A stretch of 64,000 nt of DNA from CG2-30-36-16 sp964372115 (GTDB lineage: Bacteria; Bacteroidota; Ignavibacteria; Ignavibacteriales; Ignavibacteriaceae). The stretch spans positions 62,001-126,000 of the forward strand of contig CAYJPN010000004.1 in NCBI GenBank assembly GCA_964372115.1. The letters run 5' to 3'. The notes below the pieces were generated by a model. The model ran no database searches. It was not told the origin of the DNA and saw only the letters and a program-made list of their open reading frames with translations. How positions within the stretch are numbered: position 1 is the stretch's first letter; each line of letters opens with the position of its first letter. The translations under genes were made by a program, and so were the position numbers. Below are positions 61,234 to 64,000 of this stretch, piece after piece.

Positions 61234-63078
61234 ATGAGAATTACTTTTACAATTTTTATAGTTTCTTTTTGGGCAGCCATAATTTTCGGGCAATACGCCA
61301 ACATAAGAGTTAGTAATGTTGCCAGCACAACTCCGGAGGAAGTTACAATTGCAATAAATCCTTCTAACCCCGACCAACTTGCCGGCGGTGCAAATATCAA
61401 ATTTATGTATTATTCCAATAACGGCGGTTTGAGCTGGACTGAAAAAACACTTTCATCATCTCTCGGTGTTTGGGGAGACCCGTGCGTGATTTATGATGGA
61501 CTAAATAATTTGTATTTCGCACATCTTTCAAACCCGATAACCGGTTACTGGATTGATAGAATTGTAGTACAACGTTCCACCGATAACGGAGTATCCTGGG
61601 ATGATGGCGCGGGTATCGGGTATCAGTATCCCAAAAATCAAGACAAAGAATGGATGGCTGTGGATTTGTCGGATACTCCGTACAAAAATAATTTATACAT
61701 AAGTTGGACAGAGTTTGATAACTATGGAAGTGCTAACCAGGCGGACAGCAGCAGAATTTTATTTTCGCGTTCAACCGATCATGGTTTAACGTGGCTTCAA
61801 CCCGTACGCATTAGTGATGTGGGGGGTAATTGTATTGATGAAGATAACACTGTAGAAGGAGCTGTTCCCACTGTTGGGCCAAACGGCGAAATTTATATCG
61901 GCTGGGCAGGTCCGCTCGGCTTGATGTTTGATAAATCGACAAATGGCGGTGTTAGTTTCGGAGCCGATATTTTTGTTTCTGATATGCCTGGCGGATGGGA
62001 TTTTGCTGTTCCCGGCATTTACAGATGTAACGGGATGCCGGTAACGGTTTGCGATACAAGTCAAACTTCCACAAGAGGGAATATTTATTTGATGTGGGGC
62101 GATCAACGTTTCGGAAACGATAACTCGGATGTTTGGGTTAGTAAATCAACCGACGGAGGAATTACTTGGGGTGAACGAAAAAGAGTGAACAACGATAACA
62201 CAACCCGTCATCAATTTTTTCCATGGGTTTCTATAGATCAAACAACCGGGTTTTTATACTTTATATTTTATGACAGACGTGCCACCACAGGAGTAGCCAC
62301 GGATGTTTATATCGCTAGATCAACTGACGGCGGAGAAACATTTGATAATTACAAGGTAAGTCAGTCATCTTTTACACCAAATCAAGGTGTATTTTTTGGA
62401 GATTATTCCAACATCGCATCGTATGATAAAAAGATTTATCCAATCTGGATGAGGATGGACGGAAATTCTTTAAGCGTTTGGACGGCACTTATTTCGGATA
62501 CGACAAACGTTCCGGTTGAGTTGTCGTCATTTAATACCGAGGTCAGCGGTACAGAAGTGGTTCTGAACTGGCAGACTGTAACCGAACTAAACAACTTAGG
62601 TTTTGAGATTGAAAGAAAGTTTGTTGATGATATTTCTTCACAATGGGTCCCGTCCGGTTTTGTAAAAGGAAGAGGTACTACCACAGATAAAAACAGTTAT
62701 TCCTTTAAAGATAAACCAACCGCTGACGGAAAATATGCCTACCGAATTAAGCAGATTGATTTTAATGGTGAATTCGAATATTCTCAAGAAGTTGAAGTTT
62801 ATTTTTCTTCACAGCGCAATTTTGTGCTAAATCAAAATTACCCAAATCCGTTTAACCCGTCTACAACAATCAGCTATCAAATGCCTAAAGAAGATTTTGT
62901 TTCGTTAAAAGTGTACGATGTTCTTGGAACCCAGGTTGCTGATTTAATACATGATGTAAAACCCGCCGGTCTTCACGAAGTAAATTTTGACGCCTCTAAA
63001 TTCGGAAGCGGTATTTATATTTGCAAAATGATGGTTGGAAATTTATCGCAGGCAAAACGAATGATTTTTTTGAAATAA
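61234..63078 (+). CDS. Secreted sialidase-like (Asp-box propeller) protein with type IX sorting domain
   Basis: 614 residues with a signal peptide (1-19). The main domain is a beta-propeller with Asp-box/BNR repeats: YYSNNGGLSW, QRSTDNGVSWDDG, SRSTDHGLTW, DKSTNGGVSFG, SKSTDGGITWG and ARSTDGGETF. These mark a sialidase-type fold, but the sialidase Arg triad cannot be pointed out with confidence, so activity is open. An FN3-like region (VLNWQTVTELNNLGFEIERK) and the sorting domain NQNYPNPFNPSTTISY, ending MIFLK, follow. Exported to the surface. It begins 44 bases after the nested palindrome. Confidence 0.87.
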   Translation: MRITFTIFIVSFWAAIIFGQYANIRVSNVASTTPEEVTIAINPSNPDQLAGGANIKFMYYSNNGGLSWTEKTLSSSLGVWGDPCVIYDGLNNLYFAHLSNPITGYWIDRIVVQRSTDNGVSWDDGAGIGYQYPKNQDKEWMAVDLSDTPYKNNLYISWTEFDNYGSANQADSSRILFSRSTDHGLTWLQPVRISDVGGNCIDEDNTVEGAVPTVGPNGEIYIGWAGPLGLMFDKSTNGGVSFGADIFVSDMPGGWDFAVPGIYRCNGMPVTVCDTSQTSTRGNIYLMWGDQRFGNDNSDVWVSKSTDGGITWGERKRVNNDNTTRHQFFPWVSIDQTTGFLYFIFYDRRATTGVATDVYIARSTDGGETFDNYKVSQSSFTPNQGVFFGDYSNIASYDKKIYPIWMRMDGNSLSVWTALISDTTNVPVELSSFNTEVSGTEVVLNWQTVTELNNLGFEIERKFVDDISSQWVPSGFVKGRGTTTDKNSYSFKDKPTADGKYAYRIKQIDFNGEFEYSQEVEVYFSSQRNFVLNQNYPNPFNPSTTISYQMPKEDFVSLKVYDVLGTQVADLIHDVKPAGLHEVNFDASKFGSGIYICKMMVGNLSQAKRMIFLK

Positions 63079-63122
63079 TACTTTAGCCGTTGGAATGAAT
63101 TTTTTATTAACTTTTTAATTGT

Positions 63123-63902
63123 ATGAATCTAAAACAACGGCTTGAATATCATTACAAAGCATTCAATAAAAAACAAATTGCACCGGACCCGCTTGAGTTT
63201 CTCCATCTTTACGAACATCCGCTCGATATTGAAGCGATGGGAATAATTGCGGCTGTATTCGCGTATGGCAATGTTAACCAGATAAAAAACACACTTCAAA
63301 AAATCCTAATTGCTGCGGATAATAAACCGTTTGATTTTATTTATGACTTTAATAAATCATCGACACAAAAACTCGGGGGTATAATTCATCGCTTTTATAC
63401 AAATAAAGATATAATTTATTTGTTCCAAACTCTTAAGCAAATTTACCGCGAACACAATTCTGTCAAAAATTATTTCCAAAAATTTTACAACTTCCGGGAT
63501 GAAAATTTGAAAAATGCAATCTCAGGTTTTTCAACCGGCTTTTACGATTTGCTGGGGCATTGGTTAAATAAAAAAGATATTTCACCCGGCTTAAGATTTA
63601 TGTTTCCACTGCCCGAGCGAGGAAGCGCGTGTAAACGAACAAATCTTTTACTTAGGTGGATGGTTAGGAAAGACGAATTGGATTTTGGACTTTGGGATGG
63701 AATACCGGCATCAAAATTATTAATACCTGTGGATACACACGTTGCCCGTGTGTGTACTTCACTGAAATTGACAAGTAGAAAAAATGCCGACTGGAAAATG
63801 GCAGAAGAGATAACAAATAAACTCAAAGTATTTGATGCCGAAGACCCTGTTAAATATGACTTCGCAATTTGTCACATCGGGATGCGAAAAATAAAATTTT
63901 AA
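63123..63902 (+). CDS. TIGR02757/DUF2400 family protein
   Basis: 259 residues of a conserved bacterial family of unknown function. The opening LEYHYKAF and PDPLEFLHLYEHPLDIE match the family, followed by AVFAYGNVNQI, LNLFLRWMVRKDELDFGLW-like (here LLLRWMVRKDELDFGLW), IPVDTHVARVCTSLKLTSRKNADW and FAICHIGM at the end. The second half resembles the helix-hairpin-helix DNA-glycosylase fold, with a VDTHV aspartate in the HhH-GPD position. A DNA-repair role is possible from the fold, not proven. It follows the sialidase-like gene by 44 bases. Confidence 0.88.
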   Translation: MNLKQRLEYHYKAFNKKQIAPDPLEFLHLYEHPLDIEAMGIIAAVFAYGNVNQIKNTLQKILIAADNKPFDFIYDFNKSSTQKLGGIIHRFYTNKDIIYLFQTLKQIYREHNSVKNYFQKFYNFRDENLKNAISGFSTGFYDLLGHWLNKKDISPGLRFMFPLPERGSACKRTNLLLRWMVRKDELDFGLWDGIPASKLLIPVDTHVARVCTSLKLTSRKNADWKMAEEITNKLKVFDAEDPVKYDFAICHIGMRKIKF

Positions 63903-63927
63903 CTTGATATTATTTATTTTAAAAATA

Positions 63928-63957
63928 TTGAGAATTATAACATTTCATTCTTATATT
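63928..63957 (+). promoter_or_regulatory. Possible promoter reading out of the window
   Basis: TTGAGA (63928-63933) and TATATT (63952-63957) with an 18-base spacer; TATATT is the same -10 as in the groES promoter. The gene it would serve lies beyond 64000. Confidence 0.35.
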
Positions 63958-64000
63958 GCGACGTCTTTTTTTAAAAATTGTGCTGCAAAGCAATTGTAAT

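Overview
The window is a low-GC (high-30s percent by eye) chromosomal segment of a Gram-negative bacterium, most likely from the Ignavibacteria/Melioribacter branch of the Bacteroidota-Chlorobiota group. The evidence is the repeated C-terminal signature QNYPNPFNPxTxI on secreted proteins (type IX secretion sorting domain in the form typical of that branch), a PorV-family outer-membrane protein, a TonB-dependent receptor with a carboxypeptidase-regulatory-like N-terminus, and OmpA, GroESL, MurC and FtsZ sequences of that general type. The groES promoter is a classical TTGACA-N17-TATATT box with a perfect CIRCE operator, so ordinary sigma-70 promoters are in use. No phage, integrase, intact insertion sequence or CRISPR array was seen.

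Layout. 1-5.5 kb: the end of a division and cell-wall cluster (murG end, a small membrane protein, murC, ftsQ, ftsA, ftsZ) closed by a terminator. 5.5-8.1 kb: a zinc-ribbon-like small protein, an unusual DNA polymerase III alpha fragment with a palindrome at its start, yajQ and tRNA-Pro(CGG). 8.3-13.7 kb: an OmpA-family protein, a candidate structured RNA, and a two-component system whose kinase has a huge FG-GAP/ASPIC periplasmic part. 13.8-22.6 kb: rpiA, an asparagine-synthetase-like protein, a deacetylase-like protein, an amino-sugar catabolic run (ROK kinase, MFS transporter, SIS protein, nagA), a GNAT and a Nudix protein. 23-30.6 kb: a TonB receptor, a very large secreted protein and a PorV-like protein in one transcription unit. 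30.7-37.9 kb: a PHP hydrolase, tRNA-Arg(CCG), a TPR membrane protein, two type IX cargo proteins, a universal stress protein and a lone receiver. 38.2-41 kb: an NtrC-class regulator with its PAS kinase. 41.5-46.5 kb: thrB-thrC, a nitrilase-family amidase and a GH13 enzyme. 46.9-51.5 kb: a secreted metalloprotease, a GH53 galactanase and OsmC. 51.8-57.1 kb: a methyltransferase, a 1293-residue TPR/triple-AAA+ protein and a yeast-type cytosine deaminase. 57.2-63.9 kb: groES-groEL, a CPBP protease, pdxJ, a nested palindromic element, a secreted sialidase-like protein and a TIGR02757 protein.

Together the genes suggest a heterotroph that exports polysaccharide- and protein-degrading enzymes by type IX secretion, takes up sugars and amino sugars, and has an elaborate two-component repertoire. 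The items most worth following are the TPR/triple CbxX-type AAA+ protein with a degenerate third module, the FG-GAP/ASPIC histidine kinase, the catalytic-palm-less DnaE2-like protein with an operator-like palindrome, two structured intergenic regions (minus strand near 9.5 kb; 41.2-41.4 kb), and a roughly 150-bp nested inverted repeat near 61.1 kb.
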